64,000 bases of DNA from Trichaptum fuscoviolaceum (Eukaryota; Basidiomycota; Agaricomycetes; Hymenochaetales; Trichaptaceae). The stretch is taken from positions 248,001 through 312,000 of the forward strand of contig CAJSYZ010000008.1 of NCBI GenBank assembly GCA_910574455.1. The letters are read 5' to 3'. Below are positions 51,969 through 62,706 of the stretch, one piece after another (within the stretch, counting starts at the first letter, position 1; every line of letters starts with the position of its first letter). Made by a program: the position numbers and the translations under genes. The notes beneath the pieces are model-generated. The model was not told the DNA's origin and searched no databases. It was given only the letters and a program-made list of their open reading frames with translations.

Positions 51969-54814
51969 GTTCGAGGATGCACAGTCTTCTCCGTCATTGA
52001 CCTGAAGAATGCATTCAATCTTATACACATACGCGAAGGCGATGAATGGAAAACAGCATTCCGTACTCATTTGGGCCTATTCGAGTATCTGGTGATGCCT
52101 TTCGGCCTCACCAACGCACCAGCAACATTCCAAGCGTTCATTCAAGATACTCTCCGGGATTTGTTGGACATCATATGTGTCGTCTATCTGGACGACATAC
52201 TTATATTTTCCCGAAATCAAGAAGAACACGATGCTCATGTTAAACTGGTCCTCGATCGATTACGGGCCGCCAAACTTTACGCAAATCCCAAGAAATGTGT
52301 TTTCGATCAAGACGAAGTCGAATACCTGGGTTATATCCTTGGAAAAGATGGACTCAAGATGAATCCCAAGAAACTGTCTACTATAGTCAACTGGCCCTAA
52401 CCTCGTTCAGTAAAAGACATTCAATCGTTTCTAGGTTTCGCAAATTTCTACCGACGCTTCGTCGAACATTACGCACAAATCGTAATTCCTCTACATGCAC
52501 ATACTCGCAAGGACGCCCCTCTTCCTTTTTGCCTGTCAGATGAAGCACGACAAGCATTCAATCAACTCAAATGAATCTTCACTTCGGCACCAGTCCTTTG
52601 ACATTTCAACCCAGCACTCCCGATTACTCTTATAACAGACGTCTCTGATTTCGCGATTTCCGGGATTGTTCATCAACCGGATCACAACAATCAGCTTCAC
52701 CCAGTCGCCTTCTTTTTGCGCAAGCTTTCGCCAGCAGAAATCAACTACGATGTCTATAACAAAGAAATGCTTGCCATAATTGAATCATTTCGTGAGTTCC
52801 GTCCTTGGCTTATTGGTACATCTACTCCGCTCTTGGTTATTAGCAATCATAAGAACCTCGAATATTTTATGAGTACTCGTATACTCAACCGAAGGCAAGC
52901 AAGATGGTCGATATTCTTGTCCGAATTCAATTTTCGTCTCGATTATCTCCCTGGCTCCCGCAACCCAGCAGATGCGCCATCAAGACGTCCAGACTACGTC
53001 CTCTCTGAAGGGGAGGATACCGTCCTGCAGCAACGAAAGGCGCTCCTAACGGAAAAGCATACAGAACGCTTATATGCTACAAATAGCACCGCCGAAACAA
53101 TTTCAGCCATTGCCACCTTCACTTTCCCAGCTCCGGAACTCAAGAACGAATTTACGAATGCTTACCACTCGGATACCCAGTGGAGAGAAGCCATTTCCAA
53201 CGGCGACTCTACATTTACGGTTGAAGATAACTTAGTATTCCATAATGGCCGCCTTTTTGTGCCTGAAACTCTTAGATCCCTCGTATTGAAAATGCGACAC
53301 AATCACTTGGTCGCAGGACATCCTGGACGAGCTCGTACGATCGCACTAGTCCAACGAGACTACTCTTGGCCAAGTATGAGCGCATACATTCGCAAATATG
53401 TATCCTCTTGCGAAACGTGCGCTCGAATCAAAACACCTAGGCACAAACCTTACGGACTCCTTCAACCACTCGAAATTCCTAGCAGACCTTGGAGTTCTAT
53501 TTCAATGGACTTCATAGTCAAACTTCCGACGTCTCACGGCTGCGACTCCATCTGGGTTGTATGCGATCATCTCACTCGAGCCGCACACTTTATCCCTTGT
53601 GTGGAAACACTTCGAGCCCCCGAACTCGCATGGCTTTTCTTGGACCGTATATTTAAATATCATGGACTTCCAGAATCCATCATATCCGACCGAGGCTCCC
53701 TATTCGTCTCGAAATTTTGGTCAGAACTTTGCAAACAACTGCAAATCACTCCCCGAACTTCTACGCTTACCACCCTCGTACTAATGGTCTCACGGAACGC
53801 ACAAATCAAACATTGGAAACATATTTACGCACATATGTCTCATATCAACAAGACGATTGGGTCGACTACTTACCATTGGCCGAATTTTCATTCAACAATC
53901 TTCCTAATGCTTCGACACAACAATCGCCGTTTTATGCTAACTATGGATTTCATCCGACGTTCGAACCCCGCCTATCCGCTGACAATACGAATCCCGAAGC
54001 CGGGGAACTAGCTAAACGCTTGAGTATCATTCACGAGGAACTTAAGGCAGAACTATCTGAGGCCCAGAATCGACAAGCAATTCAATTCAATAGACGTGCG
54101 ACCCCGTCTCCGGAATTCAAGGCTGGAGACCTCGTCTGGTTACTTAGGCGCAATATTCGTACAACAAGGCCCTCAGACAAATTGGATTACCGTCGACTAG
54201 GCCCCTTTGAAATCCTTTACAAAGTGGGATCTTCAGCTTGCCGTCTCAAATTGCCTCCCAAATTATCCCAGCTATTCCCCGTATTTCACGTATCCTTACT
54301 CGAACCGTATTCTGACCCTTCTTGGGTACCGGGAAGAGCTTCCCTTCGTTCTCAAGATATTAATTTGGAAGACTCTGACTCAGAAGACAGCATATCAGCA
54401 ATACTAGATACCAGGAAATTGGGCAGGCGTTACAATTATTTGGTCTCATGGACAGGCAAGCCCAAGTCTGAAAATTCGTGGATTCCCTTATCCGAACTCC
54501 CTCATTCTTTGGATGAAACACTTATTAAATTTCACCGGCGACATCCTAAGCTACCCAGACCAATACGTTTCGATACACAAGTTGCCCTTCCTTCGCTTTC
54601 TATTCCATTTCCTATATCCGGTTCTCAACTTCCGCTCGAACTCACCGATCCTACGCCTCAGCCATTTACCATTCAAAGGTCGCCCTCTCCTCCGCCAGTA
54701 AAACCTCGAAATCTTTACTACCAAGCTCCCCCGCAGACCACTCTTCGAACCGGACGAGTTTCGCAGCCTCGGCCGCGTCCGGACGATTCTCAGTCTCTCA
54801 GCGCTCGACCTTAG

Positions 54815-54826
54815 AGGAGGAGGTAC
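54815..54826 (+). other. Polypurine tract of element 4
   Basis: Purine-rich GAGGAGGAGGTA-type run immediately before the 3' LTR. Confidence 0.65.
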
Positions 54827-55350
54827 TGTAAGGGTCCTCAAGTCACGGGACCCTTCCCACGGAGGCGTGAGTACCGAGTCTCTATTCTGAGATCGGCTCA
54901 CACACGGTAATTGCCGGTTATAAGGCTTCCGAAACCTTTCGGAAGCTTTTCCTTCTTTTCCTTCTGCTATGATGTAGATCTAAGACGATCCTATGAAGGA
55001 TCGTCTCTGAGACATAAATTGTACGAACGGATGTGTTCATACACTCCTTATTTCTTGTTTCATTCACAAACGGACCGCTAGTATGTCTCAGACAATGTAG
55101 ATACAAACATGTATTTAAATTGAGAGATTCTGTACCAGAATCTCTCGTACTTGCAACACAGGTTGATTCCCCACAATCTACTCGTCGTCCTCGTTCTACT
55201 CTAGTAACTATCCTCGCAAACTCGAACTCGCCTTGCTCGACATCACTCGTCGATCTTGACGATCAGGATCCGGCATCTCACTGCCGGTTTCCTAATTTGG
55301 GCTCCAGACCCTTCAAGTTTCCTGTCCTATTCCGGACACGGGTCTTGACA
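54827..55350 (+). repeat. 3' LTR of element 4
   Basis: Matches the 5' LTR with about three substitutions and a 6-bp insertion near 55315. Here the first hairpin (CTTCCGAAA/TTTCGGAAG) is perfect. Confidence 0.92.
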
Positions 55351-55355
55351 CTCCA

Positions 55356-56307
55356 ATAGCAATTTCCGGTGGCAGCTTTATCGGTAGCGCAGAGTCCTCT
55401 GTGAATAGACCTGCAAGTCCCTCGTACGCATTTCCATTCCGACTCAAATCAAATCAAATACATACCAATATTTATTGAAAAGGGTTCACATAAATGCCGT
55501 TCCTATGGTTACGGTAAACAATCCCCATCAGGTCACAACGTCTACTACCCTCATTCCTTTCACTTCCACAATATTTACTACAATACCCGGATCACTCACT
55601 CTTGAATCGGCTGCTGAAATCACCACCAGCTCTTTTCCTTCAACGACAGCCCTTAATGCCGGTGCAGCAAATACGTAAAGTTCCAGTTCTACTCAAGTCT
55701 GCAGCTTTGTTGGGAAGTTTTGCTTTGCTGAAACTGATTGGCTGCAGTGCCAAACTGTCCAAATTTGATCTTGCTGGAGTCACCGCCTCCGTACTTAGCA
55801 CTTTGGCTATCGTCACGTTCACTACTCTCTACGCCATCCGACGAAGGAAGGTCCGACTGCTCAGTCTCTCTCCTATGCCTTACTTCGCTGGCCTAGGTCT
55901 CTTTTATTCAGGTACAATCAATTCGTCGTTTATTTCTTTCTCCAGGTCTCGCCCATCAAAGCCGCTGAATTATACAATACAAGCAAGTTATGTTACCGTA
56001 CTTGCTGAAGCTTGCTCATCTCCATCAAGCATGTGTATGGGCCTTGATCATGTGCCTGAAGTCATTTGTCACGTCTATGGCCACGGTCACGACTTTCTGT
56101 TTCACGATTCATAATGTAATATACATATAGAGTGGACATTGTCAGCGTTGAGATATTTCAACCACCGCCTCTGTCATACTGGAGTGAATATGTACATATT
56201 GACCATTGACTTGCGATGTAGACCAGCACATCTGCTTATACACTATGAAATGATATTCTCAGTTAAGTTTAAGTAGTGTCTGAAAGAAACATATGATTAT
56301 GACTCAC
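55356..56307. other. Stretch with uncertain coding potential
   Basis: The plus strand has a Ser/Thr-rich frame (55475-55678, TTSTTLIPFTSTIFTTIPGS) and an overlapping frame (55602-56114) containing a hydrophobic helix followed by RRRK, TLAIVTFTTLYAIRRRK. Together they might be a cell-surface protein, but no clean splicing joins them, and the minus strand is also open. I do not call a gene. Confidence 0.25.
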
Positions 56308-57563
56308 CTACTGGATATGCTCGAGGTTATAGTTACATCGATCTCCCTTATTTTTAAAAACAACATCCGGTAACAAGTCCTCCGCACCGGCCGCTTGTTT
56401 AGATCTAAAAGGTCGGCATAAAATATGGAGAAGCCTACGATAGCATTCCTTGGCCTCCGCAGTGAAGCCAAATAATGCAAAGAATATCAATGCAAAGAAA
56501 GGATTAATCCACATATCCCAGTACATTAAAAATGTGGTCCACTTGTCAATCGACCATACGGTCTTGGGTATAAGAATCGGCTCCCATTCCGAGTGAATGA
56601 ATGTCCAACCTTCATAGAACTCGATTGATTCGCCATTCAACGCAGATATGATGAGCGAGGTCGTATTGCTGGGCAACGTGATGAAAACATCGAAGCAGCC
56701 CAAAGCGAGCATCCGATAAAAGTGGTTCCCGTTTAGCCCTTTGTCACTGCTGTCGAGATATGCGTTCATCTCTTTACGGTGGTGGTAAAAGGCATAAAAT
56801 ATCCGGGCTATCCATACAATTTTAAGGTTAGTTTTGCTTGCCGTAGATGAAGGGCTAGCTTACGCGTATAAAATACAAGAGAGATCATGGGAAGTAGTAT
56901 CGACCAGGAATCGATTAGGATTATGCTTAATCCAGATATTTCCTCTGCATCAATGCACCCCAGCTCTTCCTGAATCTGATACCGTGCACCATGAACGATA
57001 TAGTCTTGCAAGGAGCATCGTAGTCAGAAAAGGAGTCTTAAGACACGCCATGACACTCACAAAGGCCCGCAATGGCAATAGGGATGCCGATGCATATTAT
57101 TAACTCCAGAACTAGCTCGTTACGTCTCTGTTAATCGGACTGAGTTAGCCTTTAGACAATGTGATGACAGAGAAGACACTCGCTTGCTGTTTATCTACCA
57201 TAGCACCTTGAAGTCTTGTAATCTTGTAGAGCCTTCGGGTAATAATCAATGAGCAGGCGGGGAGACCCGTGTTGACGAGCATTGATAGATGAGAAGCTTC
57301 GAATCAAGATTTCAGGTGTGTACGATGCATTGACTATTAGCTCGAGGCTCACAGATATCGCACCATACTGGTGCTCTGTCCTTTACATTATCCGACCAGA
57401 CAATAGTATTGACTGCGGTAGAGAGGCTTTGTAGGAACGTCCAGAAAGCAAAGACGCATACACCTGTATTCCAGGACCGGGTGGCGACATGAATAAGGGG
57501 AATCAGGATGAGAGCACAAGCGATGAAGTTTGCAATGGGTACGAGTGGATATGTCGAGTCCAT
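56308..57563 (-). CDS. STE3-type pheromone receptor (first copy), 343 aa
   Basis: Seven-helix G-protein-coupled receptor for a lipopeptide pheromone; in basidiomycetes such receptors set mating specificity at the B locus. Inferred exons, in order: 57563-57353, 57296-57184, 57127-57061, 57004-56864 and 56807-56308 (211, 113, 67, 141 and 500 bp), with phases matching to give 344 codons including stop. Family hallmarks are YPLVPIANFIACALILIPL and WNTGVCVFAFW in the first helices, APVWCDIC at the end of exon 1, LPACSLIITRRLYKI, the extracellular IVHGARYQIQEELGC, and HFYRMLALGCFDVFITLP in helix 6. The short C-terminal tail is cytosolic. Intron 2 would start with GC rather than GT. No stop or frameshift was seen. 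A role in mating as opposed to a non-mating receptor cannot be decided here. Confidence 0.88.
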
Positions 57564-59842
57564 TGGATCGAGCAGACAATGTTAGCACAGAAGCTGGAAC
57601 AGCTCTGAACTGTAGGTCTAGCGAAGGGAAGGGCATATACCAGAGTGAAAACTAAGATCGATACGCAACACAAGCTATTTAACTGTATCTTATTTGCGAG
57701 ATTAGCGCTAAAGAACCGACTAAAATGAGTATAGTACGCGCCTCGAAAATATGGGTGAGCACCCCAAAGATTGAGTTCTTGATGGAGAATGCTCGCTGTA
57801 TGATGGTTTCATATTCACTAGGTAGTAGAAGAGTTCCTTTCAATGTTGCCATGCGCCTCGCACTTACTCGAAAACGCATAAGGAAGATCAGGTGCGCTTT
57901 CTGGAGCTGCATCTGAGAAGCCTGCATCGGATGTGGAGAGCCAGTGCTGCTCGCGGGAGCGCCACATGATCTTCTGGTTTAAACGTCCGCAAATCAAGAT
58001 AATTGTGATCGTGTTTCTTGTTTCCTCGCCTCCGTCTCAACTTTATGGGGTGGGATGAGCCTCCCTCCGCCGATTACAGGACAATCATGAGGAGCTAGGA
58101 TTATGATTTAGATCCCGGTGATTAATAAAAATGGACTGAAGGTCTAGATTTAGATGAGATCATACCGATTAATAGCTGATTGATAATAAACTTCAGGAAT
58201 CCACGATGTTTGATACGTTTAGTAGTGGTGTGCTAGGATTCACGTCAAAAGGAGGGAATGTATAGTCTATGAAGAGTCTGTCACGTATATAAGCGAGGCA
58301 GAGCATTCCCTCATAGATACAGATATCTATGAATTGGCGCTGGCGCTGTAAACAATGCTTGATTTCAACAAGTTGCGCTTATTGGTTTTCTTCCATAAAC
58401 TTGAAAGTTGACAGAGGGTTGAAGCAATGTCTTCACAATTTGAGCGCTAGAATGTTACAGACGGGAGCTCCGTGTCTCTTTTCATACCATCAGCTTAAGC
58501 CGAGAAAGTGAATGTGGATGACTGAGTAGGCCTGGAGTGGCAGGACTCCGAAGAAGTCGTCATGGTGCAGTGACTTGAACCCGAAGCGGGAACACGCGAC
58601 TCGGAGCGTCACACAACGTCACGCCGTCAATTTGAAGTTGCGTCGCATCTCTTCATCACTGGCAAGTTGTGGCAACCACATCTTCATCAGGAACGACTTT
58701 GAGCTTAAAACAATGTGGACACAGAAAAACCTCACGATTTTACGTCAGACATCACTAAGTGGTTGCGCCTCCCTATAATGCCTTCTATATCACCTACGCT
58801 GCTATCACTTGCTTGCGTCGGACGACCCTTATTCGAGCACCCCGTGACGGTGTTATTGCTTAATGCTTCGGACGATGCCAATGTCGTGCCACCCGGGAAG
58901 CGGTTGCGCATAGTCATAGCTTGCTGCCATTTGCTCATACGAACGAGGTCTTATTCATGCCACCCGAATTATTGCTACTGGTCGGGCGAAGCCAACATCA
59001 TATCACCTGAACTAGTAGACGGAGAACTAATGATTACATCGTTGCATAATTCATTTGCCCAGGCGGAACGACTCTTTGTGAGACCTCGGTCGGCGTAGCC
59101 TTCTTTTTGGGCTTGCCAAGGTTGCTACTTGCCAGAGGCTGCGCCTTCCTTGGTTATGGAATTGACTTGTCGCCCTTTTGGCAGCCCAAGTTGCTCTGGA
59201 ACAAGGACCTTTTTTGCGAGCTGTAGGGTAGCTTCTCCCACTATAACCTGCCAGCCCCATTTTCACCGTAGTATCCTTTGTGGAACCATTTTCATTCTAG
59301 ATTGCCGCCAGCAGGCAACAGCGTGCGGGAGCGCAAGAACAAGTGGCTTTACTAGAAGTAATCAGTAGTAAGTTTACACCATATTCAACTTAAAATTGCG
59401 TCAGCCTGAGTCAGCTTCAGTTACTATTAGGAAAGCTGTCATGACTCGATGAGTTACTATTCCGTTCATGTGTTCCTCCACAAATACTCTGACCATTTTG
59501 TCGACAGGCTTTGCACTGCTTCTGCTTGGATTTCTTGCCATTCTCACAGCGGCCGTTCATCTATTCTACCCCTCATTGTTTTTATGTATTTTCTGCATCA
59601 CTTGCTTTGGCGAAAGCAGCCCCATCGGTACCGGACTGACTTTATCGGGAGGTCCAAACAAACTAGTCAACATCCGATGTTACCAAATGTATGATAATCT
59701 CCTTCTATGATCACTTCACCGTAGTTATACTCTACTGTACTCGTACAAATGAATCTCAGGAGATAACTAACGACATAGCACCTGCACTACTCCTATAGGC
59801 TTTCTTATAGGTGTATTGTAATGCTGAGAGTATGCTTCTGAC
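57564..59842. other. Spacer between the two receptor genes
   Basis: A place where pheromone precursor genes might be expected. I scanned both strands by eye for short frames ending in a Cys-aliphatic-aliphatic-X box and found none convincing. A TATA-like TATATAAG (about 58287) precedes a 60-codon Cys-rich frame at 58329-58511, and 59468-59710 is a short hydrophobic frame. Neither has a recognisable motif. Confidence 0.4.
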
Positions 59843-61107
59843 TTACACGCTGAATGAATTTGACGTATAACTCGCGCCGATTCCTTTTCCACTCTTAAAA
59901 ACTATGTCCGAAAATACTTCTTCTGCAATAGCCTCCTGCTTGGCACTGAACTGCCTGCACAGCACACGGAAGAGCCTCCAATATCCCTTCCTGGCTTCTG
60001 GAGTGAGTCCGAATAGAGTAAAGAATACCAGGGCGAAGAAAGGGTAAAGCCACTCATCCCAATGCACTATGAATACTGTCCACTTCGACGTCGACCACAA
60101 GCTCTTTGGCTCAAAGTTCGGCCCCCAATCCGAGTGGATGTATGTCCATCCGTTATAGAACCTGAAAGGCGGTGAGTCCATGGCGCTGATGAAAAGCGCG
60201 ATCACTTGGATGGGCAGCGTTATGAACATATCGAAACAACCTAGTGCGAGCATACGCAGGAAGTGGCTTTGGCTTATCCCCTCATCAACGCTTCCAAGGT
60301 ATTCGTTGAGCTCCCTGCGGTGACGATAGAACGTGTAGATGATCCGCGCTATTTGGTGAGTTGTAAGATGCATTTAGCGAGATTACGGGTAAATAATTGA
60401 CTTACGTGTATATAATACAAGAGATATCGTGGGGAACGCTATAGACCAGCCTTGAATCAAGATTATGCTCATGCCAGAGATATCTTCCGCATTGACGCAG
60501 CCTAGCTCTTCCAGTATCTGATAACGGTAGTCTTGAACAATATAGTCTTGGAGATGATGAGATAAAGATCATTTAAGTTTGTCAGAATACTCACAAAGGG
60601 TTGTTGTTGCGATAGGAATTCCTATACAAATAGCTAATTCAAACAGCAGTTCGGCACGTTCCTATTGTATAGAATGAAGTCAGCCCGAAGGTAAGGAGAT
60701 CAGACACAGTACCTCTTACTTGTCGTTTCACGATAATTAATCCTTGAAGTCTTGTTATTTTATAGAGTCTTCGGGTGATAATCAATGAGCATGCGGGGAT
60801 CCCATTATTCGCAAGCAGAGACAAATGTGATGCTTTAGACCAAAAATCTCGACTGTGAACGATAAATCAATGATCACAGCATATCTGAAGACTTACAAAT
60901 ATCGCACCACACAGGTGCCCTGTCATTTGCATCACGGGACCATACAGTAGTATTGATCGCGGTCGCAAGACTTATGAGGGATAGCCAGAAGGCGAAGATA
61001 AAAACACCAGTATTGCAGGAGCGTTGAACCACGTGGAATAGGGGAATGACGGCAAGAGCGAAAGCGATGAAATTCGCAATGGGTACGAGCGGATATGTCG
61101 GGTCCAT
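59843..61107 (-). CDS. STE3-type pheromone receptor (second copy), 345 aa
   Basis: Paralogue of the gene at 56308-57563 with the same exon layout: 61107-60897, 60832-60720, 60661-60595, 60546-60406 and 60348-59843 (211, 113, 67, 141 and 506 bp), all introns GT...AG. Hallmarks are YPLVPIANFIAFALAVIPL, CNTGVFIFAFW, APVWCDIC, IPACSLIITRRLYKI, IVQDYRYQILEELGC and HFLRMLALGCFDMFITLP. No disabling change was seen. It has the same orientation as its neighbour, 2.3 kb away, so a tandem duplication is likely; divergence in loops and tail suggests that the copies are not recent. A GTAAGT right at the stop leaves open a further C-terminal exon. Confidence 0.88.
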
Positions 61108-62409
61108 TAGTTTAATTAAATGTGCGCAATAGTAGAGAAATTATTGGAGATAGATCCGTAAGTTTTGGCGAGTGGGCGATGCTACAGGTATTAGCGAGAG
61201 TCCGTGGGCACGCCGACCGCGATGCATAGAGCACACAGACTTTATGTATCTGTCATTACTAAGTTAAAGTTTAGCAATAGGAAAGCATCTGATAAGAGAA
61301 AGGGTGTAGAAAACCTTATGCTCCAGATCTAGGCATTTAGTTCGCCCCGGCCCCATAAGCAATTCCATTGGCACGCATGTGCCTAAAGTTAGAACTCGAC
61401 TGAACTTACTGCATTAGCACAGCGCGCACGCACAGGTACTGACCTGAGTCCGCGCAAGAAGAGTCGGAGTGTATTCAAGAAGCAAAAATGAAGTACTCAC
61501 ATGATGGTGGTGTTGCATTGAAGCGAGGGGCCGTGTTTCGCCTCTTGATGTTCTGAAAGCTGCATCACTGAACGATCTCCGCTCTGGCTCCTAGAAAGTT
61601 TACCGCAAATGCAGACGAGGTAGAGCACGTGTGATTCTGAGATATGCAAGAAGCTGCTCTGTGTGAACTGAGTGATAATAATGAAAATACTGGACTCAAA
61701 ACCTCCGCGGTGAGGCGTGGGTATGCTGACTCCATCGTGGAATTTGATGGGTGAAAAACGATGCTAGTCGAAGGAGGACCTTCTCTTACTGTAGCACCAT
61801 GTCGGATGGTAGCTTCATTTTGTTGCTGAATTGAAAGTCGCCGCCGGTTCACTGGGATGAAGCATAATCATCTTCCTAAACCGTCTGCCTAAGCCACGTT
61901 CAGAAGACCCAGGTGAGAACAGTGTTTCCTGGAAGTATGATCCTTCGCACTCACTGGCAATTTGATCCTACGATCGCCGTACGCTTCCTGCTTGATCGGT
62001 ATGTATACGCGGAAGGCTGATTCCCATCATGATAGTTCATGAGTTATAGGAGTTTCAGTATCAGAAGATCTTCGTTAAGGGATAAGGATGGGTTCTATAA
62101 ATACATTACTCATGATTTGCACAGCTATGATTGCGTACCTATATAGAGTCCCGATCACCCGGATCTTCACCTCTTCACCGAGAGTTGGAGATGAACCGTT
62201 AGACACTGCATGCTTGGATGTTCTACCCTACATAAGCCTACGTCTCAGAACACAATCATATGGCAGACCTGGGGTAACAGCGCCAAAGTGTCGCGGCAGA
62301 TTGTTCGGTGGTTGTGGATGTTCACAGAAGCGATTGAGATGGCAGTTTCGAGGAGAGAAATTATCGTCGCTTGACTGATTAACTTCGTCAGAGAGAGCAC
62401 GGTACGCTT
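61108..62409. other. Stretch without a supported gene
   Basis: Frames on both strands up to about 96 codons, none with a recognisable domain and none ending in a CaaX box. A plus-strand frame at 62088-62378 starts with a hydrophobic stretch (INTLLMICTAMIAYLYRVPI) but is otherwise featureless. Confidence 0.35.
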
Positions 62410-62706
62410 ATGGCAGATAACGATGCCAATGCTGGTTCCTCCCTTGATTTCGTCTTCCACGACATCAGGGCTGTCCTTCCGTCGCCTGCGGCGCTAGCGT
62501 CTAACATAACATGGAGGCATTTGTGCTCGGAGATTCGGGAGCTGACAACCAGGGATTCAGTTACAGGTGAGAAAGAGCCGTACGGAATCTTACCAGCTAG
62601 ATCACAGGATATCCATCGAATATGCACAGTTACACGGACCGAGGGAGTAAAACCTCACGTCGTAGTCAAGTCAGCCAGCGAGAGGCGGGGTCACGATGAT
62701 AGCTGA
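62410..62706 (+). CDS. Hypothetical ORF, possibly a first exon
   Basis: Starts at ATG with MADNDANAGSSLDFVFHDI and stays open for 98 codons; GTGAGA after codon 54 may be a splice donor. The amino-acid make-up of the first part (acidic, then LCSEIRELTTRDS) looks coding. I do not recognise it, and no following exon is clear. Confidence 0.25.
   Translation: MADNDANAGSSLDFVFHDIRAVLPSPAALASNITWRHLCSEIRELTTRDSVTGEKEPYGILPARSQDIHRICTVTRTEGVKPHVVVKSASERRGHDDS

Larger units (their letters stand above)
49371..54814 (+). pseudogene. pol: Pol of element 4, interrupted and with nonsense mutations
   Basis: From ATG 49371, with the 524-bp insertion and one TGG removed, the frame runs on into the protease LLDSGATTSCI. 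The RT is split by the hAT-type element at 51379; beyond it follow PFGLTNAPATF and YLDDILIFS, then RNase H, integrase (HNHLVAGHPGR; HPRTNGLTERTNQTLE) and a chromodomain-like end, ISAILDTRKLGRR and YLVSWTGKPKSENSW. Stops replace expected residues at TGA (KKN*YPLP), TAA (NWP*PRS), TGA (LK*IFTSAP) and TGA (PVL*HFNP), each explainable by one C to T change. A frameshift near 53760 splits the integrase core. Confidence 0.88.
47649..55350 (+). mobile_element. LTR element 4: decayed chromovirus carrying two DNA-element insertions
   Basis: LTRs 47649-48166 and 54827-55350 (518 and 524 bp), with CTCCA on both sides (47644-47648 and 55351-55355) as target duplication. It belongs to a different lineage from elements 1-3 (ends TGTAAGGG...CTTGACA). 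gag is open, but pol has four stop codons, a frameshift near 53760 and two inserted DNA elements (49443-49966 and 51379-51968). The LTRs are still about 99% identical apart from a 6-bp indel. Confidence 0.93.

Noticed and set aside
47535..55440. A host gene on the minus strand interrupted by element 4
   Set aside because: Joining the flanks leaves a short minus-strand frame open, but it has no motif, and stops or unclear splicing lie close by, so it could be chance.
58575..58778. Frame ending in C-A-S-L as a pheromone precursor
   Set aside because: The only ATG gives a peptide of about 22 residues without the usual acidic leader, and the CaaX box is not a typical farnesylation box.
61541..61560. 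C-F-A-S before a stop as a CaaX box
   Set aside because: An in-frame stop lies a few codons upstream and there is no ATG.
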